Position numbers and translations under genes: made by a program
Source: Cerrena zonata
Lineage: Eukaryota > Basidiomycota > Agaricomycetes > Polyporales > Cerrenaceae
Direction: 5' to 3'
NCBI GenBank assembly: GCA_038087015.1
Contig: JASBNA010000029.1
Location: forward strand, 62,001 to 126,000
DNA: 64,000 nt
Part shown: positions 11,557 through 21,854 of the stretch, piece by piece
Layout: every line of letters starts with the position of its first letter
Numbering within the stretch: the stretch's first letter is position 1
The notes under the pieces: model-generated
Seen by the model: only the letters and a program-made list of their open reading frames with translations
Database searches by the model: none
What the model was told of the DNA's origin: nothing

Positions 11557-12957
11557 CCCTCCGAAGACTAGCAGGGGAAAAGTACTTATAAATGTAATTT
11601 GATGCCCCTTATATGTAGTACTATTACTAGTAATCAATACAAGGACTGGTGTAGATAGGCCCACGGTTACGACCTTCTATGACCCTGGAACCCATTACCT
11701 AAGGACCTCCTTCCATCAATCGCTTATCTCAACTACAGGTTTGCTTTATCGCCAGTCTGCAACTTCAAAAAATAAGAAATCTCAGCTTACATGAGCTGTC
11801 ATCTTCTTCGTAACCTATAGCATGGTTCGATGTACGGAGCAAGCCTGAAATTGCATAGCGAGTACTACGATAACCCCAAGCCTACCTTACGCTACTGTAC
11901 TTGCTCAAATCGAGCCTCAACTACATGCTCAATGATTTAGTATTCTAGCTTCTGATGGAGTGCTGACATTAAGCTCGGGATATATTCCACTCACATCCTA
12001 GCAATGAGCATTTCGAAGGTGTGTTTAACCTCATGGCCTCTATATAATAGCTTATAACATTAGCTTTGTAGAGGCCACAGTTTACTGTTTTGCCTCGTTT
12101 CTTCGACTCCCGACGACGGTCCTGATGCGCTCCAACTTCTCATGGACGGTGATTTTGAGCTTCATCTTTCGCTGGACTTCAAGGCTATTCAGCTTGAGAT
12201 GGGTAGTGTATTTTGTAAAACGATTCGGGAATGGTGGAGATGGTTGGAGGTGCGTAAGGCGTGTAAATAATTGATTCTATTCTACTAAATATCCTTGATC
12301 GTAGGCTTGAACAGGTTCAGATTCCTGTTCCACCCCTCCTCAAGATCAACGTAATGATCGGCGGCCGCCTTGTTCTCCCCCTCGACTACGGTCTCCAGGT
12401 TAACCGGAACCGCGGTCATCCAACATCACTTCAACCTCAAATGCTGGTTGTGTTGTGTTGTATTCGGGGGCTTGTGCGTATACAACACTACGAAGTTCCC
12501 ATTTGAGTATTGAAAAGGTCAGATCAACACTTGTACTGGAGTCCGTCTGCTGTACAAATTTCGAATGATGTACATTCTGCCTCCATTCGGTCTATCAAGG
12601 GCTCCGAGTCATAAAGGGCGATCAACCTCGCATTGGTCTGATCGATGGAATGTCATCACTAGAACATGATGGCGTATTTGTGTTCGGTGTCTACGTAAAG
12701 AACAACCCTCGGTGTCGGAATTGAACTGATGAATGATCCTTGAGATCATTTGTATCCGCTTTGTCTACTATCCCTGAAGCCAGAAGGTAACTTCCGAGTC
12801 AGCTTCGGAGATATTGCTCCTTTGAGTCATGTAAGTCAAATATCATTAGGGACAGTCCGTAGCCTCAAGGGATAGCATGTGGTGCCATTTAATTTGGGAC
12901 ATCGAAATAAATAGCGATATCGAGCCGATTCATGTCATGCGACTACAATATCTCTGT
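11557..12957. other. Gene-poor decayed sequence
   Basis: About 1.4 kb without a supportable gene. Around 12070-12470 there are short stretches that look like worn-out coding DNA on the plus strand (for example MDGDFELHLSLDFKAIQLEMG), but they are broken by stops and I cannot assign them. The rest shows nothing recognisable. Confidence 0.5.
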
Positions 12958-14785
12958 CTACTCTGACATGCATCTGTCAAAGTTTGAGTCATAATATATA
13001 CTTGGGAGGTTGAGAATACACACCTGGTGATGTTTAGTGCATGTTTCAGCCGCGGTATTTGCCCGGGAAGTTGCAAGATCCCCAAATGTGATTATTTCTG
13101 CTGGTTTGGGACACAAATATTGACGAGCATTCAGCCTACATTTATTTGGTATCTTCAATATTACAATCAACCACGTTTGGGGGTGTACTCACGCTCCAAA
13201 AACCGCATTAGCTAAAGCTATTTTCTAACGTAAGCAATGGGTGAGGGCTGACGCCAAATGCAGAACGTACCCTTAGCATACACAACATAGATTCCTACAA
13301 ATAACAAGTTTTCCGGTTCAGCGACCACCTTGAATATTTGATATCAGTTAATAGAGGTGCGGATCGTATAGATATATACTGTTGCGCAACTTACTGAAAC
13401 GAGAGCCACAATGCCGAGTGCACTGTTTTCAATAAAGTTCCGAATATAACGTCATGAGTAATGGTTTCTAGGAGGTTAATCATGGCATACACCTACATCA
13501 AGATTGCGCCTGTGTTCACAAAATACAACACAAGCCAGTTGATAATACCCTGCGTTCTTCATATCAATGGTCAGTCATGTCCGGCGATGTTTGAGCGGTA
13601 ACACTCCACCTTTTGAACGAGCTTCGCTCCCGTCGTAAAGAGTAAACGATTGTAAGTGTGATCGCCCCATCATGGATAACAGTTAATGCTGCAGAAGCAA
13701 TTGTATATGGCTTTAAACAATGGCGTCAATACGAGCATGTTTGACAATCCATACGAAGCATGCATACCCTAAAATCGGAAACAAATGCCAATTCTAGCCA
13801 TGTGTTGAACTTTGTCCTAGGTTTAATCAACGTCTAGCAAATGTATGAGAGCTAGTATACCCACGTGTCAATTATGCAGTCTGGTAAAATAAGTATTAGT
13901 GAACATTCTTGTAATAGAACAAGGAATCTTACTAAGTACAAGGCCTGTCCTAGCCATGAATAAGACGATCTAATGGAGTGATACGATTAGTGGAAGGTCC
14001 TACTTCTAAAACCTGGGTCGTTACCATCCCAGCAGTAAGCGGAATATTTTTGCTGACTGTATACGGAGTCGACAGTTGATGACATGCTCTGTTAAGTTTC
14101 CAGTTGTGCACTCACTCATCCACATCCGGTGCATATAGAATCTAATCATCATGGGAATGAGAGGATGCCTGTGGGACATTTTAATAGGACGCTTACCCCT
14201 GGGCAAGAACTTCTGAGGCAAGCTGCGAGATTTTATTCATTGTGGGGTTGTCGCGGAGTGGTGTGTCGTCTTAGAACGTACTTGAAAAGTCATCATAGCC
14301 TTTAAATGAGCGTAAGCACAGCAAAAAGCAAGTATATAACGAATGAAATACTAACAGTAGTGCTCCTGAATACGCGATTAGGACATCGTGGAAAATAGAA
14401 ACATAACTAGAAAAGACTTACCAGTCAATCCTCATGAGAGCGACGGGGTAGTCGAGGACAAGAACCGAATGTACGTATTGTACCCGTTGTGCGAATACTG
14501 TGTTTATCGTCTCCGCCAGCCTACTCGAATATCAGTTACATGGCAACGAGCAAAGTGTTATCCATACACCAAAGTAATTGCCAAACATTTCAACCACATC
14601 GGGTCACATTTCCAATGGTGGGTATATGTATAGAACTGAGCGATAACAAGACCGAATAATCTAGAAAGACAAAGACGTGAGATTGGACGTCAGGGGAAAT
14701 TTGAGAGTATTACTCACATGTTTGAGACGACTATTCCTTCGATGAGGCCACCTATTAGGGTAGAAATATGCATTATGAATACCAT
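12958..14785 (-). CDS. DUF6534-type seven-helix membrane protein, copy 1
   Basis: Integral membrane protein of the Agaricomycete DUF6534 type; molecular role unknown. From the ATG at 14785 (MVFIMHISTLIGGLIEGIVV) I traced exons encoding LFGLVIAQFYTYTHHW..CDPMWLKCLAIT, LAETINTVFAQRVQYVHSVL..LMRIDW, a 10-nt exon (14365-14356), AMMTFQ, LASEVLAQG, FYMHRMWM and SAKNIPLTAGMV. Further exons encode HDGAITLTIVYSLRRERSSFK, GIINWLVLYFVNTGAILM, VVAEPENLLFVGIYVVYAKG and LANAVFGA. The last gives the family signature LNARQYL and a hydrophilic tail ending at TAG 12958. Exon order and most junctions match the plus-strand homologue at 19442. Some middle exons (about 13980-13700) are weakly defined, so I cannot exclude damage there. 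Hydrophobic helices alternate with short loops; no signal peptide is obvious. Confidence 0.72.
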
Positions 14786-15394
14786 CGTATATCCTAAGTA
14801 ACGGTCCGAAGATAGAAAGCAGCGTGAGCGTGAAACTTGAATTCAGGAAGTCAAAAATGGCTGTTTGTCTGAAGATATATAGTTCTGTCAGGGCGATATC
14901 ATTGAGGCGGCCTGGATAAAACTTTAGATACAAACATGCAAGTGTCAGTCTGACAATCAATTTTACTTCCGTTCGACGGGAGATGCGAAGTATCCGTGGT
15001 TTCAACGTCAGTAAGGGTCCCAGAATACTTCCAAGTGGGATATTGCACATGTCAGCACGACTTCTTCAAGGAGACGGTTGTTTGACTCGCGATCTTAAGG
15101 CGAGCAGCTCTTGGTATTTGGTCACACGTTGTCATACTGTTCAATAGAGATCAGGAATATGTCAGTAAACCGCATCCTCGGCCGCGTTCCCCACGGGATA
15201 AGATAAGATGGCTACTGCTTTTGATGACGTCCTTCTGAAACACGATAGCACATTAGTTGTGGAGCATCAGTAAACAGCAAGAGTATAATCGACGCAGAAG
15301 CCGAAATACACCTTTCCGAGCTAGCAACGGGATACTTGATTGAACGCAGAGTTTCTAGACATGCGATCGGGCTTCCCATGCAGAGAATGTGTAG
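14786..15394. other. Intergenic stretch, no gene seen
   Basis: About 0.6 kb upstream of the minus-strand DUF6534 gene. An open frame of 129 codons overlaps it on the minus strand, but it reads through the real first exon of that gene in another frame and has no family support. The interval probably contains that gene's promoter. Confidence 0.45.
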
Positions 15395-15643
15395 TCAAGA
15401 GAGGCTTTCGTACTTCTGCATCAGCCCCAGATGTTGTTGCCAACGTCCACCATTCCATTGCCCGATCCTGACCCATGCATCCGATTCCTCTCCCATAACT
15501 ATCTTGACCCAAATTAAACGCGACGCGAGGTCTATATTAGCATACGTGATGGTATCACCCATGACGAAAAATCCACTGTTCCCGCTCTTTTCAAGCCAGC
15601 GAGCAATCTTATCAAACCCATCCCTCGCGGTTCGGACATAACT
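15395..15643 (-). pseudogene. Glutathione S-transferase C-terminal exon, isolated
   Basis: One exon of 83 codons preceded by an acceptor AG (15645-15644) and ending in TGA at 15395. It reads SYVRTARDGFDKIARWLEKS, then FFVMGDTITYANIDLASRLI, then VMGEESDAW and NGGRWQQHLGLMQKYESLS. This matches the last helices of fungal GST proteins of the type with a thioredoxin-like GST_N domain and a GGRW..L...EKYE ending. The upstream thioredoxin-like domain with the glutathione site is not found on the minus strand above 15650. I therefore call it a gene fragment rather than a working enzyme. Neighbouring sequence is gene-poor and contains other decayed material. Confidence 0.6.
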
Positions 15644-16130
15644 CTGTATACTAGTGCAAGGTCCTCTAGGGATGAGGCAATAGGTCCAATAACACCGTTC
15701 TATACAATAGTAGTTCTAGTCAGTTGGGAAGTTTTCGAATTTTGCCTGCAAAATATGACGTACACCTGGAGTCACACTGACACTTAGCCGATCGCGTCAC
15801 TGAGTATCTAATAACTGTGTGACACGTACTATAGACAAAGTTCCCTTTGTTTTCTTGCTACAGTAACTTTTGCCCTTTGTCTTTTGGCTAGAGTTGTACG
15901 TGGCGAGAAGGTAAGTCTAGGAGTTCGATTTCCTTTCAAGTTGTCTTGTGTTGACTGCCACTGAGATAGGTTTATGGTTCGAACAGTCTACTACGTAATT
16001 TCATTATACACGTCTTAGACCCTGAGATCCATAGCTCAAGGCCCCTACAAATGGATATAATCATTTACTTGGATCATGAGCACCGTGACTACGATAGTAT
16101 AGCGGATTTACCGTGACAAATGCTCGAAAT
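15644..16130. other. Gene-free stretch
   Basis: No coding exon, RNA gene or clear repeat was recognised here. Short CTTTGT(T/C)TT-type motifs recur near 15846-15885, without an obvious meaning. Confidence 0.4.
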
Positions 16131-16720
16131 TTCCAGCTCACCGGGAACTGGTACTTAGGCGTCTCGCTCGGCCATAAGCAGGATGGAATCCTCATCCCTG
16201 TCGATGTAGCACTCTACATCAGCTATTCGATACTGATTTTCTAACAATCACGACACGACCACTCCGTATGGTTAACTAGAAACCCACGACCATGGTTCTT
16301 CGAAGGGCAACCTCGACATCACAGCGCTCGTTTTGGAAGAGGAATCCCTGGACCTCCCTGCACCCTTGATTTTACACATCACACGGCGACCCCAGGCCCT
16401 GTTAAGTTTGAAAGCCGTAGCAAGCGGCATTCCGTCGTCTCGTAGTTCCGACCGCAAGAAGCAGCAGAATCCCTGAATCCATCTGAGCATCCTCGACTTT
16501 GTGGCTATCAGATAGTTCTCCGATGACACCGAGCCCTGTGCTTCACACGTGAACAGCCTGAGGATGTCTTCTTCGATATAATCTATACCTATCATTTCTA
16601 ATTGCGGTAGACCCTAAGTGAGGATCTCCGACTTCTCTTAATGCCTCAATATACTAGACCGTCAAGTCACCAAAAACGCATTGCAGATCTATTACGCGGG
16701 CCATAAACACCCTTCATTCC
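16131..16720. repeat. Diverged duplicate of the region upstream of the plus-strand DUF6534 gene
   Basis: This block aligns in order with about 18790-19400. Shared landmarks are GGAATCCTCATCCC, CACGACCATG(G/C)TTCTTCGA, TCGACATCACA, CCCTTGATT(T/C)TACACATCACA, TCAGATAGTTC(T/C)CCG, CCTGTGCTTCACA and ATTCCTCC. The right-hand copy sits directly upstream of the DUF6534 start at 19442. This left-hand copy has no intact gene after it, so it is best read as the relic of a duplicated DUF6534 locus or of a larger segmental duplication. No function is assigned. Confidence 0.75.
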
Positions 16721-17232
16721 TCCACCCGGGTGAACTAGTTTTTCTTCGAGTTTAACACTAACATGAATTGTTTACCTTTGTAATAGAGAGCACTGTTACT
16801 GTTGTACAATCAACACGCTTTGCATTTCGTCAATGTCACCACTCCCGGTAAGCCACTTGGCACCATTCTGAACAAGACTCAGAATTTACTGGTGTAATAT
16901 GTTTCAGATGCTTGGATAGCTTTACCTACTTCCATTGATGACGACGAGTAGGTAGGCATCGTTGGCATCATATCGCCAATGTAATAACTTCTCTCAGTCT
17001 ACAGAAATAGCTATTTATAGACTATCCTCCGAAGCTGCCACACTGTATATAGTCCTGAGTCCATTGTTATACTACTCGTCGGCAAGAAGTGCCACTGCGC
17101 CATAGGTAGGTCGACCGGGGGGTCGCCGGTGCAAGTGTAGGATCTATTGAGAGCACCCGTTTATCGAGTGTCACTAGAGTTAAGAATTGAATAGAAGACA
17201 AATATAATGAGGTACGCAGTCTACTCTACTAT
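16721..17232. other. Gene-free stretch after the duplicated block
   Basis: About 0.5 kb. Where the other copy of the duplication continues into the DUF6534 coding region, this copy loses similarity and shows no usable frame. It also contains the 3' flank of the minus-strand kinase-like gene. Confidence 0.4.
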
Positions 17233-18045
17233 TCAGAATGGAGTTGCAGCTCGGATCTTTGCAAACAACGCTCTCGCCGCACGAGTTTCGTCAGATACCT
17301 GCAAGCGATCCCATGCCTGCATATACAGCAGCGTGGTATGGGTATGCCTCGCTCGCAAAAGCTGCCATTGATACGTCATCGGAAACCACCCAGCATTCTC
17401 CCAGTCCACAAGCCCACAAACGCGGCCATCGTCCGAGATCAGCGTATTTTGTAGGTGAGGGTCAGTGTGGGCGAACACAATACGATCTGCGGGGAATGTG
17501 TGTTCTGCCTCCGGGTAGTCATGAACAAGAGATGTCCCATTCCCATAGCCAACAGCCAGGGCGTAGTAATCGAGGACAGTGTAAGGGCCCAGCAAACCAT
17601 GTCCGAAATTGTAATCAGTAAGCACACCGTGGCCGCTTGCACTCATCATGACTTGACCACGTATGTGTGGTGGCTGCTCCAGAGCCCAAACACGTCGAAG
17701 GATGGCTTCCACCTGTTCAGCGATCGAGTCGAAGAACTCGGCAGTGAAAGGAAGCCGACCACCTCCCCTGGCCTCAGCGATGCTTTGACCAGGAAGTTTA
17801 GACATTAAGGTGTACGTGACACCGTCGATAGCGATGGCGTCGTACAACTTCGGAATAGGGAGACGGTCCTTGCCCCGAAACTGTGAGTTGAGGAATCGAA
17901 GGGCGTCGGCTTCGGTGCTCACGTAGCCTTCGCTTTTTTTGAGAACGAAGGGCAACCCGAAGCGGAATACACGAACAAAACCATTAACGGGTTGCGATAG
18001 GATGTGGTAAATCCAGACACGCAGGCGAAGGAACCACTGGGGCAT
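17233..18045 (-). CDS. APH-family kinase-like protein (aminoglycoside phosphotransferase fold)
   Basis: Intronless frame of 270 residues from the ATG at 18045 to TGA at 17233. It has the protein-kinase-like fold of the APH/choline-kinase group. Visible are TYTLMSKLPGQSIAEA (hinge region), the catalytic loop FAHTDPHLQNTLI (H-x-D-x4-N pattern) and the metal-binding segment VCGLVDWENAGWFP (D-x-E). The N-terminal phosphate-binding loop is short: LPFVLKKSEGYVSTEADALRFL gives a candidate Lys and acidic residue. Fungal genomes contain many such proteins; substrates are mostly unknown and most have nothing to do with antibiotics. Length fits the family. It lies alone between two DUF6534 loci, with the duplicated block downstream. 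The active-site residues look intact, so a working small-molecule kinase is plausible. Confidence 0.85.
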   Translation of the reverse strand: MPQWFLRLRVWIYHILSQPVNGFVRVFRFGLPFVLKKSEGYVSTEADALRFLNSQFRGKDRLPIPKLYDAIAIDGVTYTLMSKLPGQSIAEARGGGRLPFTAEFFDSIAEQVEAILRRVWALEQPPHIRGQVMMSASGHGVLTDYNFGHGLLGPYTVLDYYALAVGYGNGTSLVHDYPEAEHTFPADRIVFAHTDPHLQNTLISDDGRVCGLVDWENAGWFPMTYQWQLLRARHTHTTLLYMQAWDRLQVSDETRAARALFAKIRAATPF

Positions 18046-18789
18046 GCCGGTGATGGTGACGATGGGTGTCAGAGGTAGGGAACAGTCACAGTGGGTGTCC
18101 GATCCTATATTTTTATTTAGTATGTTTTATAGAGAATAATAGCTAGAATGTGTGATTCCTACTTGCGTCGAATTATCGTAACTCGTAGTACCTGAGCCTA
18201 TGTAACGGATCGAACCCAACAGGAGGCTTCGGCATGTAAGTACCCGCGTTTATTCTCGCTTAGTACCATCATGATGTTGAATCAAACTATCTTCGCAGGT
18301 TCTTCTCTTTCTTACTACGCCCGACATCTTCGTCAACTGTTCTTGGGGTCGCCATAACTGTTACAAAGAACGACCTAGATAACTTCCTACTCATATGATC
18401 GTTTCATGATTATCGTTCAACATTTGTGAACAGGTCGATATATCGTTTGATGTTTTTTGCTGCGCTACTGGACGAAACTGCTGATAAGTTTTTGGAGTAG
18501 GCGCAATATTTGATACGCTCCATGATGGCTTAGTGAGTGCTAGTGCCAGCATATCGTCTTCTGACCTTATTGTCACCATCATCAGGTTTTGTTCCTTCAA
18601 TGGATAACATGATGATATCTATCCAAACTCGTACTGCGTGTGCTCCTCATATGTCCTTAGCCGTGAGATGCAAGCCCCAGGATCAGACCGCTAATGACAT
18701 AAACATAGACCTAGTCCACATGAATTCAATGATTCCCTGCACTTCGTTGGATGGCGACACCGGGATCATGCAGGGTTCAACGTTCAGCG
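18046..18789. other. Intergenic stretch, no gene seen
   Basis: About 0.75 kb upstream of the kinase-like gene. Short open frames occur on both strands but none has splice or family support. It is expected to hold the kinase-like gene's promoter; no clear TATA element was found. Confidence 0.4.
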
Positions 18790-19400
18790 CTCAGCGCCCA
18801 AGTGCCTCACTCGGCCAGAATCGAACCGCATTGGAATCCTCATCCCCGTTCATTACTCTACGTCGATACCGATATCTCTCTTAACTCTATGATTATCTGA
18901 CAATAATGACACAACCGCGCCGTATTGGCTGACACCGTCTACCAGCAATTCACGACCATGCTTCTTCGAGGAGGAAGTCGACATCACAACAATCATACTG
19001 GGAAAGGGAACCTCTGGACCCTTGATTCTACACATCACATGGCTAGCCCAGATGCTGTTAGTCTGAAAGCCGTAGCCCGTTTTCTCGTAGTCCCGACTGC
19101 AGGATCCTTGATTTCATCTGAGCATCACTGACTTTCGGGGTATCAGATAGTTCCCCGGTGACACCGATCCCTGTGCTTCACATGTGAACAAGAGTTCTTC
19201 TTCGACATGATTCATATCCATCATTTCTGATCGTGGCTGACCCTATACATACCCTGAGTGGGGATTTCCGATTTCTCTTTACGCCTCAGTATAAGTAATC
19301 TCCGCCGATGTTTCCCTCGATTTCGAGGCCACTTTTTGTCTTTCAGGTCACCAAACTCCATTGCAGACTTGTTACTCAAGTCATAACTATCCTTTATTCC
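18790..19400. repeat. Second copy of duplicated block; upstream region of DUF6534 copy 2
   Basis: Partner of 16131-16720, with the same landmark words in the same order. It ends about 40 bp before the ATG at 19442, so it is the natural promoter/5' region of that gene. The pairing suggests that an ancestral DUF6534 locus was copied and that the left copy lost its coding part. Confidence 0.75.
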
Positions 19401-19441
19401 TCCCCAACTTTCAATCTTTCTTCCCCTCCGTCAATTCTGCA

Positions 19442-21296
19442 ATGGAACAATTTCCACCTGTGACCTCCGTCGTTGGCGGGTTCATTGAAGGCATTGGTAT
19501 CGCGAATATGTAAGTTATATTTCTGCATTGAGCCACGCCACTCCAATTAAATTGTCTCTAGGTTCTTTGGTATATCTGTGTCTCAAGCGTATGTGTATTA
19601 CAAACAATGGGATCATGACCCGATATGGATGAAGTGTCTGGCAGCCACTGTGATGTAAGTGAGTCATTATTTACTAGTTTGTTCGCCTACTTAAATGCCT
19701 TTGATATAGTCTACTAGAGACCTGCAATACAGTCTTTGTACAGCGTCAACAATATTTCTACTCCGTTCTGGCTATTGAAAACCCTCTTTTACTCTTGAGA
19801 ATTGACTGGTGCGTACATGATCCGGCGATCTGATTTAAACTTGCAAGACTAACTTTTCCTACAGGAGTATACCTGTATGTGTCCATTCTTTTGTGTACAT
19901 GGATTTCGACTTAGTATCCGACGATCCATGCAGACCGCAGTTGCTTTTGGAGTAAGTTATAATCATATTAGACCATATCAGAGCCCTTGCTGATGAATAC
20001 CTCGATATCCTTAGATGGTCCTGGAGACTATTGTACAAGGGTACGTCATTCCCTTCCGTTCGCAATACCGACTAACTGGACCGTTCCTAGATTCTACGTT
20101 CATCGAATGTGGAAGTGTAAGTATAAAATCGCTCGAGACGCAACTCATCGCTTAACTCTTTCCATACAGTCACCAGAAATATCTGCCTTACAGCTGCGAC
20201 GGTACGTACATTTTCTGTGTGCTAACCCAACCGTGCTGAGACTCATTCCAGGCTTTCCTACTCCTATGCCGTTACGCCTTCTTCTTACGTAAGTACCCCA
20301 GCTCGCATACCTTTTCGTCGCTGGTTACTTAAGGCTACCTCGATTCACAGTTCTGATTGTTGTCCTGTAAGTCCACCTCTTTGCGCGTGCTGACTATCAG
20401 AGGATCTTACCACGCCGTTTTAGGTGTACGTCCAGCACTTGGGAAGAATACGAGAACAGGATCGCTACCAGGGTATGTGAACTACGCATACGTCTAGTCA
20501 TATCTATCCAATGGTGCTAATGCCTTTGTGTGACCAGCCCGCTCTGTTGACTACGGGCTCCTTGATCGTACTCTCCGACGCGATGATCGCCACAACGATG
20601 GGTCTTTATCTTCATCGCAGACAGTCGCATTTGAAAAGGTAGTGATATATAATCCCAACTTCATCCTAGGGTCCCTATAACTGACTGGGATGTGAAGAAC
20701 GCAGGGAATCGTTAGCTGGTTGATCCTATACTCTGTCAGCACGGGTGCGATTTTAGTGTGAGTACACTTGTGTAGTTTGTTCGTTGGTCATAGGCTGAAT
20801 CGAGTGCTATAGCGCTATGTCGATATGCAGTCTGATATCTGTAAGTGCTTTGTATATTGTTTCGGGTGTTGACTCATTTCAGGCATTCTACAGTATCTCG
20901 CACAACCGAAGAGCCTTCTGTATTGTGCATTTATAATGCTTTACGACAGAAGTACGTCCTACACAACTTTCAAAAGATTTCATCCTCATTAACCCCTCTT
21001 CTAGCTCTTGCCAACGCTTTCTTCGGAGCGTAAGTCCCCAACGTCAAAACACTCATCCGCCCATTTACTCACTTCCCAACAACAGACTGAACGCCCGCCA
21101 TCTTCTTCACACCAAAGTCGACGAATCAGTCACCATCGGAGGGACGTCATACAGGAGCGACGTGAATCCCCGGCTCTCTGCTCACGAACTACAGAAAGTC
21201 CGGGCGAACCCTGTTGCTCCGAATCATCATGTCCATGTCCAGATCACGAAAGACACGGAGGTCATCACGGATTCTGAAAATGTGCGTTATTTTTGA
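19442..21296 (+). CDS. DUF6534-type seven-helix membrane protein, copy 2
   Basis: Seven-helix membrane protein of the Agaricomycete DUF6534 type; function unknown. I traced 17 exons in one continuous frame from MEQFPPVTSVVGGFIEGIGI (ATG 19442) to TGA 21294-21296. Key exons encode FFGISVSQAYVYYKQWDHDP, LLETCNTVFVQRQQYFYSVL, LLLRIDW, a 10-nt exon (19865-19874, SIP), an 18-nt exon (19934-19951, TAVAFG), MVLETIVQG, FYVHRMWK, TRNICLTAAT and AFLLLCRYAFFL. Later exons encode TTGSLIVLSDAMIATTMGLY, GIVSWLILYSVSTGAILV, YLAQPKSLLYCAFIMLYDR, LANAFFGA and the signature LNARHLL, followed by a hydrophilic tail. Exon layout is nearly identical to copy 1. Exons this small make automatic models unreliable here. 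The frame is intact, so the gene is probably functional. Confidence 0.86.
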
Positions 21297-21854
21297 TTTC
21301 TTGGGTTTGCTTGGAGTTTATGATGGTTTTTGTGGTAGGCGAGCAGTAAGGACGGCTCGATGATGGTTTTTAAACCGTCTCATTCTTATGAGTAGAGATG
21401 TCATTTCGTATTGGGGTTTGGGATAGATTCTTAACTTAAAAACTTGGACTGTTCCCCTTCCATCTCTCATTCTATTGTATCTCACCCATTGTACAAGTCT
21501 CATTCAAGTTGAAATGGAACATCACATAGCTGAAATAACGATTACCCGGTCGTCGCCCACAATATGACACATGAAATCCATTGTTTTATTGAATAAGAAA
21601 TACAAAAAAATGCGGATGATGATATATGATAACCTAGCAGTAATGATAATGTGTTATGTTATGTGACAAGACGTATAAGGTGTATATGATGAGGGGGCGC
21701 ATAATAAAAATTACAAGCAACGAAAAAACCGATGCAAAATGACAATATATAACTAGAGTAAAAAAAACGAACAACCCAAAGGTTCGATGCACAAATGCTC
21801 TATACAACAAGTAATCCATGATGGCATTCCGAAGAGACACTTGTACTAAGAACA
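21297..21854. other. Convergent 3' intergenic region
   Basis: About 560 bp between the convergent DUF6534 and RTF1 genes, rich in A/T, especially 21580-21780. It presumably contains both 3' UTRs. No gene was seen. Confidence 0.5.

Noticed and set aside
14661..15050. 129-codon minus-strand open frame as a gene
   Set aside because: It overlaps the first exon of the DUF6534 gene in another frame and lacks similarity to any family.
16272..16595. 107-codon minus-strand open frame as a gene
   Set aside because: It lies wholly in the duplicated non-coding block, and the other copy of that block has stops in the corresponding frame.
17233..18045. Antibiotic-resistance aminoglycoside phosphotransferase
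   Set aside because: Only the fold is shared; fungal APH-like proteins are diverse kinases with mostly unknown substrates, and nothing here supports aminoglycosides.
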